From assembly GCF_028858725.1 (NCBI RefSeq), contig NC_084759.1, positions 175,179,770-175,243,769 on the forward strand: a DNA stretch of 64,000 bases, written 5' to 3'. Positions within the stretch are counted from its first letter, which is position 1, and each line of letters begins with the position of its first letter. The position numbers and the translations under genes were made by a program. The notes under the pieces were generated by a model that was not told where the DNA came from, searched no databases, and worked only from the letters and a program-made list of their open reading frames with translations. Below, one piece after another: positions 49,943-61,784 of the stretch. This DNA comes from Colius striatus. Taxonomy: Eukaryota > Chordata > Aves > Coliiformes > Coliidae.

Positions 49943-50035
49943 CTTGACCTATTTATGGATGGGTACAACATTTGTCTTTCTCCAGTTGTTAGGGACCTCT
50001 GTCTCTAGGACCTTTCAAAGACAACAGATAACAGA
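49943..50035 (-). mobile_element. CR1 LINE fragment, continuation beyond the LTR
   Basis: GGATGGGTACAACATTTGTC and TCTTTCTCCAGTTGTTAGGG, then GACCTTTCAAAGACAACAGA, match the complement of the CR1 ORF2 region encoding the N-terminal part of the reverse transcriptase. This is a more upstream region than the piece at 48283-48977, so the CR1 had an internal deletion or there were two CR1 pieces before the LTR arrived. Confidence 0.65.
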
Positions 50036-53000
50036 TAATCATGTTTGGTACGTGAGGATGTAGTTATATACAATTTGCCCCTATTTGTTATATGAAAATT
50101 AAAAGTTTTAACAATGTTAGGGAGATAACATTTTGTTCAGAGACATCAAACACAGTGAGTGAAATCCTGGCTCCCTGGAACCTTCTCACAATGCTCCTGT
50201 TACATCCAGAGGGAAATACAATGCATTTTTAGTTTAGTTATGACTTGGGTTTCCTTGCTTTGAATCTGTATTTGTCAAAGTAATCAAAAGTGACTTTTAT
50301 ATTTTGAAGTGTACCTGTGTACCTCTGAGCCTGACTCAAAGCCCCCCAACAATACAAAGACCATAATTTTTAGTGTATCTTAGATCAGCGACCTAATACA
50401 AAAATTTCTGTAACTAATTAACCTTGTTAATCAAGGGGAAAATAAAAATCTGCAGGGAGCTTTGAGCTGCCGAATAAAGTTAGGAGGGTTAGTACTGCTT
50501 CACTGTGCTCTCTGTATCTCTGCTATTTTGTACTACTTTAATTGCAAGAACAGAGGAAATTTTCAGAAGAGATTAAATTGATGCAATGGGTCATTTTTTC
50601 TAATTAATCTCAGGAAACTATGCAGATTTTATTGCTGTGGGAACGCTTGGGCTAAGCATATTTATTATACTTTGTCTAAGTCTAAAAGTTACTTTAGCTG
50701 AAATTGTCTTTCTACCCGACAATCAAAGAAATCATGAGTTCCTGTAGGGATTAAGTCAGGAAGCAGTTTTTAACAACAACAAATTGAAACGTTTACACAA
50801 GGAAGTGTTGCTTTTATAAGTGATGGGAAACTTCAAATTTGATTACAAGCAACCTTTGGCTTCCTATCTGTTCAACAATAGGCCATGTTGTTAAGGGCAA
50901 TTTCCATGCACAGCATGTGGGTCCCATTTTTTCATCCTTAGACATGGTTGTTTACTGTTCAGAACTGTTTATGCATTTTAATCAGGCTTATTCAGCAGCC
51001 CTTAATAAATCACCACTAAGTGAATGTACCAAAACAAGAACTATTATACAGGATTTGTTCCCCTTATGCAATATTTGCTGCCCTCAGGTTCCACTGGATA
51101 TAAAAATAAAGAGTAAACAGGCAACTGAGTCAAAAGAATAATTATGAGACATATGATTTTAATGCCTTTTGCTGAGTTGTTGCCTCCAGCAACTTCCGCT
51201 AGCTACGGGAGCTTGCCTTTAAATTCAGACCAGGCCAGAATGACTTAACAATTGGAACCTGCCTTCAGCTCATGGCACTGGAAGGCTTTTTGATGGGATG
51301 AAGCTGACAGTCCAGTTCCTGCCTGGCAGACATTCACATGAGACAAGGCTGAAGTCACATAGATAAGCGCTTAAACATTCAGGTGTCTCGGGCTCTGGAA
51401 ACAACGGCAGAGAGCACTGTTGGGAAGAAGCTGGTACACAGAAGTAAACACATCTTTTTGTTTATTCATATTGGGAACAGCCAGATTGGTTTTTTTCTCC
51501 TGTAGTTTGGTGAACAAAACATTTCTGGAAGGATTCTAATAAATGTTAACAGTTTTCTGTGATAGCTCTAGTTCATAAATAGAAAGAATTCAGTTTTCAG
51601 TAAAGGAGTATTTAATCTTGATTTTTTTTCCCCCAATCCTGCTTTTACTAGATTTTACCAGATTACTATCCTTCCCTGTGAAAAAATGGAGAATTTCACA
51701 GACCTATCTATCAAGTGCAGGAAAGACATGACACGCATGGCACGATGCCCTACACGTGTTAAGAGCTACGTCTGGGGAAAACAAAGTAAAACAACAACAA
51801 AAAAGGCTTGTACCACGTAGGGCAGACTTTCCCAGAAACTACTACTGAAATGCAAAACATCACTCTGGAGATCATTCATCAGAATCCTGGCCTCAGCCAG
51901 TCAGTTTGCCCCACCGAAGTCACTAGGAGAAATGAGGATGGGTAGATTTGAGCTCTGTTTTCCTTGCTTGCAGAAATCCTGCTTTCCTTTGGGTCAGTGC
52001 TCAGATTGCCCAGTCCCTATGCTGCTCGTAGCAATAAAAGCTTTGTCTGGTAGTCAGCAGCCATGCAAGATTCCCCACCTACTCTCCTGCTGGACCACAA
52101 CCCCTACTATAGCTTTGCAGACCTTTTCTTCTCTCCCCCCTCCCCCCAAATTGTTTGTGAAGCATTTATGCTTGTTTCCCAAGCAGAGGGATATTCAGAG
52201 GTTTTGCTTCAATCTGTTATTGTTTCCCATGATAATGAAAGGTTCCTTTGTGAGCAGAAAAAATTGCCACAGCATAGCAAAACTCTGATAGCTAAATAGT
52301 GAGATTTCCTTTGGGAAATTATAAGGCCCAGTTCTCCAAAAGCCTAACTAATATGGTCACCTTTACTTCAGCAGTAGTCAGCTACCATGATCATCAGCAT
52401 GGCATGGAACCTTTCGACCAGCTGGATCAGGTAGGCTCAAACCTTTCAAGAACACCACACTGAAATACAGCTTTATCAAATACTACTATTTTCTTCAGTA
52501 ACACCTTGGCTAGACCTACACAAAAGACTATCCCTGAATTGTGCAGGCAAAGTGCTCAATTACTAATAGCAAAGTGGCAATTGCACCATTCTACCTTTGA
52601 AAACAGATTACAGTCATTTCACCTGCAAAAACAGAAAAGATGTTGTCCTTGGATAAATGAAAGGCTATACTCAACAACAATGCTGGTTTATTTGTTTGTT
52701 ATTAAGCAAAATGTGGACAAACCTCTGTTTCTTGTGCACCATTTGTAAAGCACATCCAGTTCAGACCACATTGTGCTCTTTGCTCTGAATTTCAATTTTT
52801 TTTTGTCATTTTGGTAACATTCTTGTTTCTCTCTGTGAAAAAAAAATAAAATCTCTGTGATGTTATGATGGTGTGCAGGGAAGAGAAACTGCCTCAGGAA
52901 ACCACTCCAGTACTTTCCATACAGTGTTATCTGTGCAGGAATTTTGCTTGACTAATGGACCACGTAATTGTACTGTAAATGTTAGGTTAAGACCCAGCTG

Positions 53001-56000
53001 TCAAGATTTTACTTCTTCCACAACTGCAGAAGCTATTTGTATTTTTCTTTGCCTTGAAATTTCATTACACTACCTAACACTTCAGCTAGGAAGTGCCAGA
53101 GTCATGCAAGTCAGCCATTTGGGACTGAACCAAATTGTGAACCTTCACCTCTTGAGGGTAAAATGCTTCTGAACGCAATTAATCCACCTCATGTGCTGCT
53201 CTGCATTACGTTACAAAATTTAAAAGAAATTAATGATGTTAATGAGTGGGCAAATATTCTCTTTTTCATACACATTTCTTCCCTTGATTCTCTGGTATGG
53301 TTTTGAAAACAATTATTTCTAATGTTTAAGGAATGATGTTTTAAAAAATAACTGAAGTTGTTCTTTTCAAAGGAAGCATGAAGAAGGAGGGTATACACCC
53401 TCTGATAACATGATGGAGACTGATCTCTCGTTTAATAGCATTATCTGTATTATGTCTTACTGTAAGGCCCTTCTAGTTACAGTAAAGATGCTAGTACTTT
53501 AATTGAAACATATGCAGGGAATAGAAAAAGACTGTACATTTGTCCCAATTATTGTGAGACAGACTGACTTGTGCCGAAGCAATGCAGCAGTATGCTGCAC
53601 CCTCTGACCTGAAGATGTCAAAGCTTTGGAAACCGTGGCAGCAGCCATAAGATAGGAAAGAGGAGGAAGATGGACCATGGGAGAGCCTGGACAGCTCCTG
53701 GAAAGGGAGGAGAAATCAAGAAAACTGTGACCCTTTCACCTTCTTTAAACTACTTAAATCTAGAAATCATTAAAAAGATACTTAATAATTTAATCTTTTG
53801 CTAAAAATAACAGCCGAGAACTATGATCTCTGAAGGATCACAGTGCTCTGACTACAGAAACAGCTGGTACTTTTGAGCACCGCAAGGATTTCAGCTGGTT
53901 AATCCAATATTGAAAAACATTCCTTAAAACAATTACAGAAGTCTCCAACACCAGTACTTTCCCAAGAGGACAAAGGTACACAATATAAGTTGTGTGAAAT
54001 ACTCAAGACGTTCTGAAAACAGCTTGTCCTGTTTTTCACATCACCAGATGCCTGAACTATCAAGACTGCTGTAAATCACATCAAGGTATAGAAGATGACT
54101 CTGGACAGACTATTGGATCAGCTCTGTATTTCACATCAGCAGAGTTGTAAACATGATTTATTCTTAGGAATATAAGTCATCTTCTGAGAAATCGCTGTAT
54201 ATCTTACATACCATCTTCTGAACCCTTTGAATGACAGTGGGAGCAGTAGCTCCTGCTGCTGTCTAATTAAATGTGAATTACAAGTTCCTTTATATAAACT
54301 CTCTTTCACACGGCCCGCTTTATTCCTGACGTGTCACAAAGGTGAAAAAAAATCCAAACTACAAAAATGAAATTTCCAAGTAAAATCCTGTAGGACTGAA
54401 GTTTTCCATGCATGGTTTCTGCAAGGAGAAGCATACTTTTACTCAGACTTTGAAAAAGTCTGAGTCACATCCATACAGCTCACTTTCAACATGTGTTAAA
54501 ATCACGCACGATAGTCAGGGTGCATGCTGCAGTAACATTTTGTGCACATCTGCAACGTAACTTGACAGGGAATCAATCTCTTTTCACACTTCAGCATTTC
54601 ACTTCTGTGCGATTTTTTTTGCAACTTGCTGAGATATAATGTCAAGCCAGATTTGACGGAAATGACTTCAGTCATTTGAAACTGAGCTCTTGAAGCTTTT
54701 TATGGAACTGGACTGAAAGAATGCTAATTCCATCCGTGTTTGTTCAGAATGACGGTGATTCCTAAGCACAGCAGTTTCCTGGTGAATGGTTCGGTTCAGC
54801 AGGGAGTGCTGTGAAATGCTTTAACTAAACCTAGTTTTCTCAAAAGCCTGACTAACCTGGCAAAGTTTACATTGCTTTCAAGATGTCAGGGCTGCAAAAA
54901 AACCCCACAGCAGGAGGTAGGAAGAGAAGCAAGTGTTGAGGCAAACTGCCTCCTTAGAAATTAAAATGGCAACAACAGGGTGTCCCAAATCTTCCAATGT
55001 CATAGGCTTGATGCCAGTTTTGCTCCTCCCCCGTAAGGCAGCTGTGGCTTGCAAGGTCTGGGAGGCTTGCAAGTAGCTTGTGTGGGCAGCTACAGCGGAA
55101 GCACATCTCTAACACAAGCCCACCCAGGCTCTCCTTGAGGCTGCCCCTGCTGCCACACACAGAGCAAGATGGCAGTATAATTTCCTACTCTGTTCTCTGA
55201 ACCCTGCTTATATCTCCCAGTACACAGAAAATATTTCCAAACCAAATGGAGACAATGCTGATCTGTGCCAGGACTCCAGCCTGGTCAGAGTGCACAAACC
55301 AAATTTCCTCTCCTTCTACACCCTGCCCTTTCTGGAAAAAGATACCAAAGGCTTCTCCAGACTGCCTGTGGGAGACCATGAAATGGTACAAGTTGCAGTC
55401 GCCCAGCAAAAGCTCACACAGTGCAAGTCATCACATGTCTTGGTGTAGGCTATGCTTAAGAAGTCAGCCTTCTATTATGCCGTTTGGAGATGGTGTAAGA
55501 ACATAAAAACAAACTTATGGCCAAAACGTAAATCCCTCATGCAGAGCTGGGTTTGCATCCCTAGTCTGCTGGGTACCTGTGCTACTTCTAACATTGCTGT
55601 TCTCTGATGTCTCTGGGCTGGAGCTAACCAGAGTGGTTTGCAGCCACGTTTGCATAAACTGACAGTGAGTTGTTTTCTCAGGCCAGGATACTCAGCCTCC
55701 CCGTATATGATCATCACCAAAATGTCAAGGGTTGGATTTTTGAGTGAGGAGGGGAAATTTGGAGCAAAATCTGCTTAAAACTCTACAGCATCTCTGCCAC
55801 CGCCCAGTCTGAGCTCACCAAGCCTGGTATTATTTTGAAGAATATACTTTTGCAGACTGCTGTCTACTATGCTCAGGTTAGACCAAACAGTGGGAGACAC
55901 TTATCTCCAAGAGTGTGTAAATGGTAGACAATTATAGTATTAGAAGCTTATATTAATGCCTAAATCCAGGGCATTTTTTTGCCTGGAATTTCAAGATCAG

Positions 56001-58980
56001 TGTCAAGAAGTGCACATACACCCTGGCTGGATTCGTAGGTTATTCCTTTGGCTATAATGTCACTCCAAAGCTTTCAAGCACAAAAGTAGAATATGGCATT
56101 ATTTTTGCTTCAATAGCAAAGTTGGAAATAATAACTGAGTTCAAGTAGATATCTCTAAAGTGTCATACACAGAATCCAGTAGAATTATGACTGTGCAGAG
56201 CTCTGTGCCTTTAGCACATCCCAGCAAAGAGAGCATTAGAAAAGACCTACATTCAATTACCTCATCTCTGTCTCCTGCAAGCTTGTGTCTGTTTTAATAT
56301 CAAGATCCTCATTCTTGTCTACATGGAATAAAATGGCAGTAATACAATTTGAGCAACTCAGGGTGCCAAAGAGGAACATTGTTGGGAAACATTGAGGCAG
56401 ACGGCTCACACCATGTGAGGTCTTCACACCTAGCAACGTGCTGAAGTTTCTGTGTATCTGATTTTAGTAGAACGTAAAGAGCACTTAAATGACTTATCTA
56501 TCTTCTTAAATCAATTTTAGGCATTTTATCCATGCTGATTCGTGACATGTTTGGGAAAACTCGCAGTGTGAATTTGCAACGGGCAGGGTAGGACTTTTCC
56601 TCTATTTACGTGCTTTTAAATTATGAGGTTTTTCAGCTGCTGCTGTCACAAAGTCCTGGAAAATACATCTTCTCCTGAGATCCCTGTGCTGCCCGTTTCC
56701 AATGTAGCTTATGCAGTGACATAAAGGAGCCTTCCCATTATTCTTTGGATACTGTGGAGTAAGTTACTGGACTGCAGACCTAAACCTCATCTGATTAAAC
56801 TTCAAGCACCTCTCTTAGCCAGGGAGGTTCACCTTGTCAAAAAGGGCTCACAGAAGAAAACCCATGCATGTAAATCTGGCAAGTAACGTAAATGCTGACT
56901 AAATCTCGTAGTATGTAAAATTAATAACAAATTGTTTCTGTTATTTGTATTTTGCAGTTGACTACTGCAGCTTATGACTAGCTATATATTTGGCAGTATT
57001 AGAAGAAAGTAAGTAAAACATCAACAAGTCAATGAGAAATTACTAGGCAGGAAGTTAAGAGGAGTATCTGACAGCTAGTATGCTTGCTTCCCATTAAGCA
57101 AAGGGAAGGTCTGCAAGAAAAATCTGAACTAATGACGGGATTCAACTTAATATGAGTTGCTACAGGGAAGGAGCTGCAAGCGAGAGATCCTCCAGCTCAA
57201 AGATGGAAATGCTACCTGAGAAAGGGCAGAGCAGATGTGGAAGAGGGACTGATCATTAGGGAGATTTTTATATAGTTGCATAGACCTTGTACTTGGTATG
57301 TTAAACAAATTCTCTGTCTTGGCAGCAAAACTATATCCAGGACTCTCAGTGAGGAAGGCATAACAGAGAGGGATGAACTTTTCACGTATGTTCCATGTAT
57401 CCCATTTTTTAAGCTCTACAACCTCAGAAGTGTATCTTCATGTATTCCTGACACAAGATATTCAGTAAAGGTAAACTTTCTTCTGCTTTAGTCTGGTTAA
57501 GGTGAAAGTAAACTAGTAAATTGGCAAAATCCAAATACAGAGTCGGAACCTTCCAGGTTTGTAGAACTAAATGACATGAGAGCTATTCATCATGTGAATA
57601 CCATCTTTGCTTATTGTACGTATCCAGGTAATACACATTCAATGATTTTCCAGGTCCTTGGCTAAGCATCTATTTGTCACACATTTCCCAGCTGCATTCA
57701 CCAGAAAGGTTCTGGGTTTAGGGATGTCACTTGTTTTTACTGTCAAATCCGTTTATACTCCAGATCTGAATGAGGAACCTATACTTTCTTGTACTGCACT
57801 CTCCAGCTTTTGACAGGTAACATCTCCTGGGTCTGTTTCCAATTGTCACATGCCCAGAAGACAAACACTGCTGCTCAGCAGGGCTAAAGACATGTCCCAG
57901 AGATGAAGTGCTCAGAGGCTGCCCTGGTTTAATGAGTTCATTCAGCTATTCCACTCTAGAGCCTTACTTGAGCTCACACAATCCATTTGATGCATTAAAA
58001 GGGAACAGAGTGGTTTGACAGAAAATAAACCCTCTTACGTTCTAACTCTCCTCACCAAAGTGGGACGTTAGGTGCTGCTGGGTTTAAATTCTGAGTGATG
58101 CCCAATTTGCCACAATCAGTTCCTGTACATTCACCTCCTGTGAACTATTATGACTCTGGATTCACTGATAGTGGACTGCACTTTCAGTCCAGTTATGCTC
58201 ATGAACTAGCACGGCCACACTCCAGGGTTTGGTCGTGTTCAGTGAGAAACTGTGACAACTGGCTACTTAAACAGTGCAATTTTACTCATGCAAGAGATAT
58301 ATAAATTCTTATGGATTGCTGGTGATAGTGACTGCAGAAGAAAGTACATGCAAAACAAGATATATAAGCAACACAGCACATAAGGTTACAAAATACAGCC
58401 TGGCTATAAAAAGTTAAAGAGTAATTACTCAGTTTAAGTCTCATCCAAGGTGTACTGAGGGGGAAGGGAGGCTCAGTCCATCGGCTGATTCCCTGAGTCA
58501 GTAACAGTCTGCAAGGGAGTTGTTTGTGATGGTGTCTTCACCCCTTTTTCTTTAACCATTTTATACCTTTTTTCACCTTCAAGGTGGAGTTTGAGTGACT
58601 TTAGTCATAAATACCTCTATTACGATTGGTGTAAAATTCTCTCACCTTGCATTTAAAGGTAGAGTTTACCAAAAATTCAGGGCGCAGCCTCAAGGAGTGG
58701 TGGCACCTAGGAGGTGGGTAGCCTTTGGGATCAAGGTGTGACATTAAAATGAGCAAAGCTCACACTAAGGACAGCATTTTGTCAAGATTTGACAGACCAT
58801 TGGCTCAGGGTACCAAAAGTGCTGCTTATCAGTTCTAGAGGACCATCTTATTCCCATGTACCATCACAGTCTGATCACAGAGCCTCCACTCTGCTCCACA
58901 CTCCATGGTACTTGCAGGGAATTGCTGTTTTGTGGATTTCTCACATAGCAGCAGCAGCTGTATCCACCTTGTAAGCCTTC
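50036..58980. other. Intergenic DNA, 8.9 kb without recognised genes
   Basis: AT-rich with scattered short A/T and C runs, for example a C-rich run near 52134-52148. A perfect 11-bp hairpin lies at 54441-54465. I see no exon, RNA gene or transposon. Regulatory elements for DBX2 may lie here but cannot be told from one sequence. Confidence 0.5.
54441..54465. repeat. Perfect 11-bp hairpin with GAA loop
   Basis: The arm ACTCAGACTTT is followed by a three-base GAA loop and its exact complement AAAGTCTGAGT. No function is assignable, and it is not followed by features of a known small RNA gene. Confidence 0.92.
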
Positions 58981-59061
58981 TTGATTTTATACCTTTCCTT
59001 AATTGGTGAACAATGTTGATTTTTATACCTTTCCTTAATTGGTGAACAGTGCTGATTTTTA
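58981..59061. repeat. Tandem duplication of about 36 bp, two copies plus partial third
   Basis: TTGATTTTATACCTTTCCTT with AATTGGTGAACAATG occurs twice in a row (about 58981-59015 and 59016-59051) with one T insertion and one A/G change. A third partial TGATTTTTA follows. Confidence 0.9.
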
Positions 59062-60894
59062 ACGTGTTTTAATGTAAGTTCTAATTTCCAGACCACTTAG
59101 GTAATTATGCCACATCCATTTTAGGTCTACACTAGGAATCTTGAAAACACTATTTTCTGACTGTCTCATTTAAAATCTGGATGAGTTATCTGATCCAGTT
59201 CACAGTGCTTTTGTTGGTATGGCTATAAAAGTAGAGTATGAGTGAGAGGCCACTGATAGATGAAAGAGAGGAAGAGAACTGCTGAAACACATATTGCAAT
59301 GAATGGGCTGAACGCTGGAACTATGGATGAAACCTGACATGAATTGTTAACCTACCACAAGGTAACCCATCACTGTCTTCCATAGGGTAAATTGTCAAAT
59401 GCTACATGTGTTGGGTTTCTATTTCACAGCAACATAAAATTTGCTAATCATACTTTACTGAACTGTACAGCTGAGATTAACACAGCTTTGGCACAAGAAC
59501 TGGCTTTGGAAGAAACCAACTCCTTCCAAACCTATCTTTAAAGGTTACTGTCTTTGACAATCATCGTTTCTTTGGTAAATACCTTTTATTCATGCAGCAC
59601 AGCTGGATGGACTAACTGAACTTTCTCAAGTATTGAATCATGGTTTTCAGTGTCTCAGGTTCGCAGGTACCTCTAAGGACTTGGGTCAGTGAAAGACAGA
59701 ATAAATCCTTAAGTGTGAATAAATTTATGAGGGGTAACGGTAAAGGTGGCTACTTGCAATGCTCAAAAGCAGACGGCCTCCTGTGAAGAGTCACTTCTTT
59801 CCCTTAGAAACACAACAAATATTTATATTTCTGCATCTTAACATTATGAGGATACCTATTACCTTCAGATGTAGTCAGGGGCTAGATTCTGCCCTTCTCT
59901 ATGGCAAGGAGCAACTTTAGTCTCAAAATGCTCAGAGGTAAAATACTGGCATTAATGTCCTGAGTTTATAAACATGAGTGCATTCAGATATGTAAATACA
60001 AGTGCTTAAGATATGTAAATCCTTTAAGCTGAGAAGAGTTAAGAGAATGGGATTGTATCAGGGCAAAACTATGAGATACGTGCAACTTGGTCTTATTCTT
60101 CCTCATACTTGCAGCCACTGCTGAAGACCGAAGGTCAGACTACATGGTCCCTGGCATGAACCTCCCAAGTTCCCATTCACTGTAAGTAACATCTTGGTGC
60201 CAATGGAGCAAGTGTCCACACTCTGGCAGGATCCATCTACCCAAGGATGTAAAGGAAAGACTGGGCCAGCTGAACACTTGAATTGCATCTCCCAAGGTAT
60301 TAGTACTGCAGCAGTTAAACCATCCTTACCATTTGCTACCTGAGGACATGGACGATTCCACTTCTCTAGCTGGTTTTAGCTATGAACTACCCTGATATCC
60401 AAGAAGTTATGCTCCTACTGCTATACATGGACACACTTGCACCAGAGGACTTTGTGGGGAATATCCCTGCAATTAAGACTGGTGAACAGCTGCTTTGAAA
60501 TAAAAGGATTTCTCTGCACAACAGTGAGATGCTTTTGAGTATTTGGGAACAGCATCCAATTTTAACTTTCTGCATGTGTGTTTGAACTAGGAAATGGTAC
60601 ATCTCTGCCATATTGCATAGTTTTTAAGAAAATAAGAATACATGGAAGGATGCAAGGAAGTAGAAACAGACAGAGCCACCCCTGCCAAAGGATGTTTATG
60701 CCCACCGAATGTGTGGCCCCACATCTCGAGGAAAACATGATTAACAGCACCGTGCTGATCTTAACCAGATTTATTATGACAAATGTTGAAAATCCAGCGT
60801 GTGTATGCAGGATGTAACTAAAAAAAAAAAAAAAGCCAGATAAAAACGCCCAGAGGGATTGAGCTAATGACCATCTTCCCATTACCTCATGGGA
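59062..60894. other. Intergenic DNA just upstream of the DBX2 island
   Basis: AT-rich, with no recognised element apart from a 15-base A run at 60820-60834. Composition changes sharply to CpG-rich at about 60900. Confidence 0.5.
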
Positions 60895-61013
60895 TCATTA
60901 GGTCATGATGTCGCCGCGGCCAGCACCGGAGCCACCTCCCCGCCGGGACGGAGGCCAGAGGCCTTTCACTTCTCTCCACACAGGTGCAGCCCCGCGGCGG
61001 GAGGCGCGGGACC

Positions 61014-61056
61014 GCCGCCATGTCAGGAGGCCGGGGGCACCCCCTGACATGGCGGC
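61014..61056. promoter_or_regulatory. Inverted pair of YY1-like sites (14-bp arms, 15-bp spacer)
   Basis: The left arm GCCGCCATGTCAGG (61014-61027) and right arm CCTGACATGGCGGC (61043-61056) are exact reverse complements. Each contains the GCCGCCAT core of the YY1 consensus, facing in opposite directions, about 400 bp upstream of the DBX2 start codon. The inverted repeat is seen directly. YY1 binding is inference from the motif. Confidence 0.65.
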
Positions 61057-61447
61057 AGGCCCGAGGGGGCGGGCGGGTAAAGCGGGACAGCCACCCCCGC
61101 GCCAGGACGGGGCCAGGGCCACTCAGCTCCCCGCCCTACTCCCCCCTTCCACCGGGGGGGCTGCCGTGCAAGGCGGCATTGTTGGCCGCGTCCATCACTC
61201 CCCGTCCCCGGCTGACATAATGAATGCGCTTGGACACACCTTCCAGCCCGGCGAACAGGCGCGCCGCGTCTCCGCGGAGAGCCCCGCCGAGCTCTCCGCT
61301 CCCTTCCCCTCAGCCCTCGGGGAGACGACCCGCAAGCCCGCCCGGCCCCATAGCCCGGCGCCCCGTCCCAGCCCAGTGAGGGGCCGCGGCGACCGGGCCG
61401 GGCTGGGCAGGGCCGGGCCGGGCGAGGGCGGGTAGAAAGCCCTCGCT

Positions 61448-61784
61448 ATGCTGCCCAGCGCCCTGTACTGGGACCTGGTGGGCTCCTCGGCTATCTTCAA
61501 CCTGCCGGCGGCGCCAGGCTTCGGCAACCTGGGCAAAAGTTTCCTCATCGAGAACTTGCTGCGGGCCGGAGCGCCGCCGAGCCCTGCTCAGCTCCGTCCC
61601 CTCCCCGCCAGCCCCGTCCCCCTCAAGCTGTGCCCCGCGGCGGAACAAATCAGCCCCTCAGGGGGTCCTTACCCGACAAGATGGGCTTTTCAAGTGCTTA
61701 ACCCCTCTGCGGCGGACGGCGGCCGCCTGCCGGCGCGGGCTCTGACGGCGGAGAGAGGCGGTGTCTTCCCGCCGGCAGCAACAG
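61448..61784 (+). CDS. DBX2: DBX2 exon 1, N-terminal coding part
   Basis: DBX2 is a nuclear homeodomain repressor that patterns interneuron progenitors in the developing spinal cord. The exon encodes 112 residues plus one base and ends at a consensus donor (ACAG|GTGAGC, GT at 61785). Diagnostic blocks shared with mammalian DBX2 as I recall it are YWDLVGSSA (residues 7-15), NLPAAPGFGNLGKSFLIENL (18-37), LRPLPASPVPLKLCPAAEQ (49-67) and TRWAFQVL (77-84). FLIENLL (32-38) fits the eh1-like Groucho-binding motif seen in DBX proteins. The homeodomain is in later exons beyond 64000. The start at 61448 is the first ATG after an in-frame stop. Two Ala/Pro-rich linkers known in human are absent or shorter. 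The identification is firm. Confidence 0.95.

Noticed and set aside
60905..61435. 176-codon open frame directly upstream and in frame with DBX2
   Set aside because: It ends in a stop 12 bp before the DBX2 ATG, is low-complexity GC-rich sequence, and has no similarity to known DBX2 N-termini.
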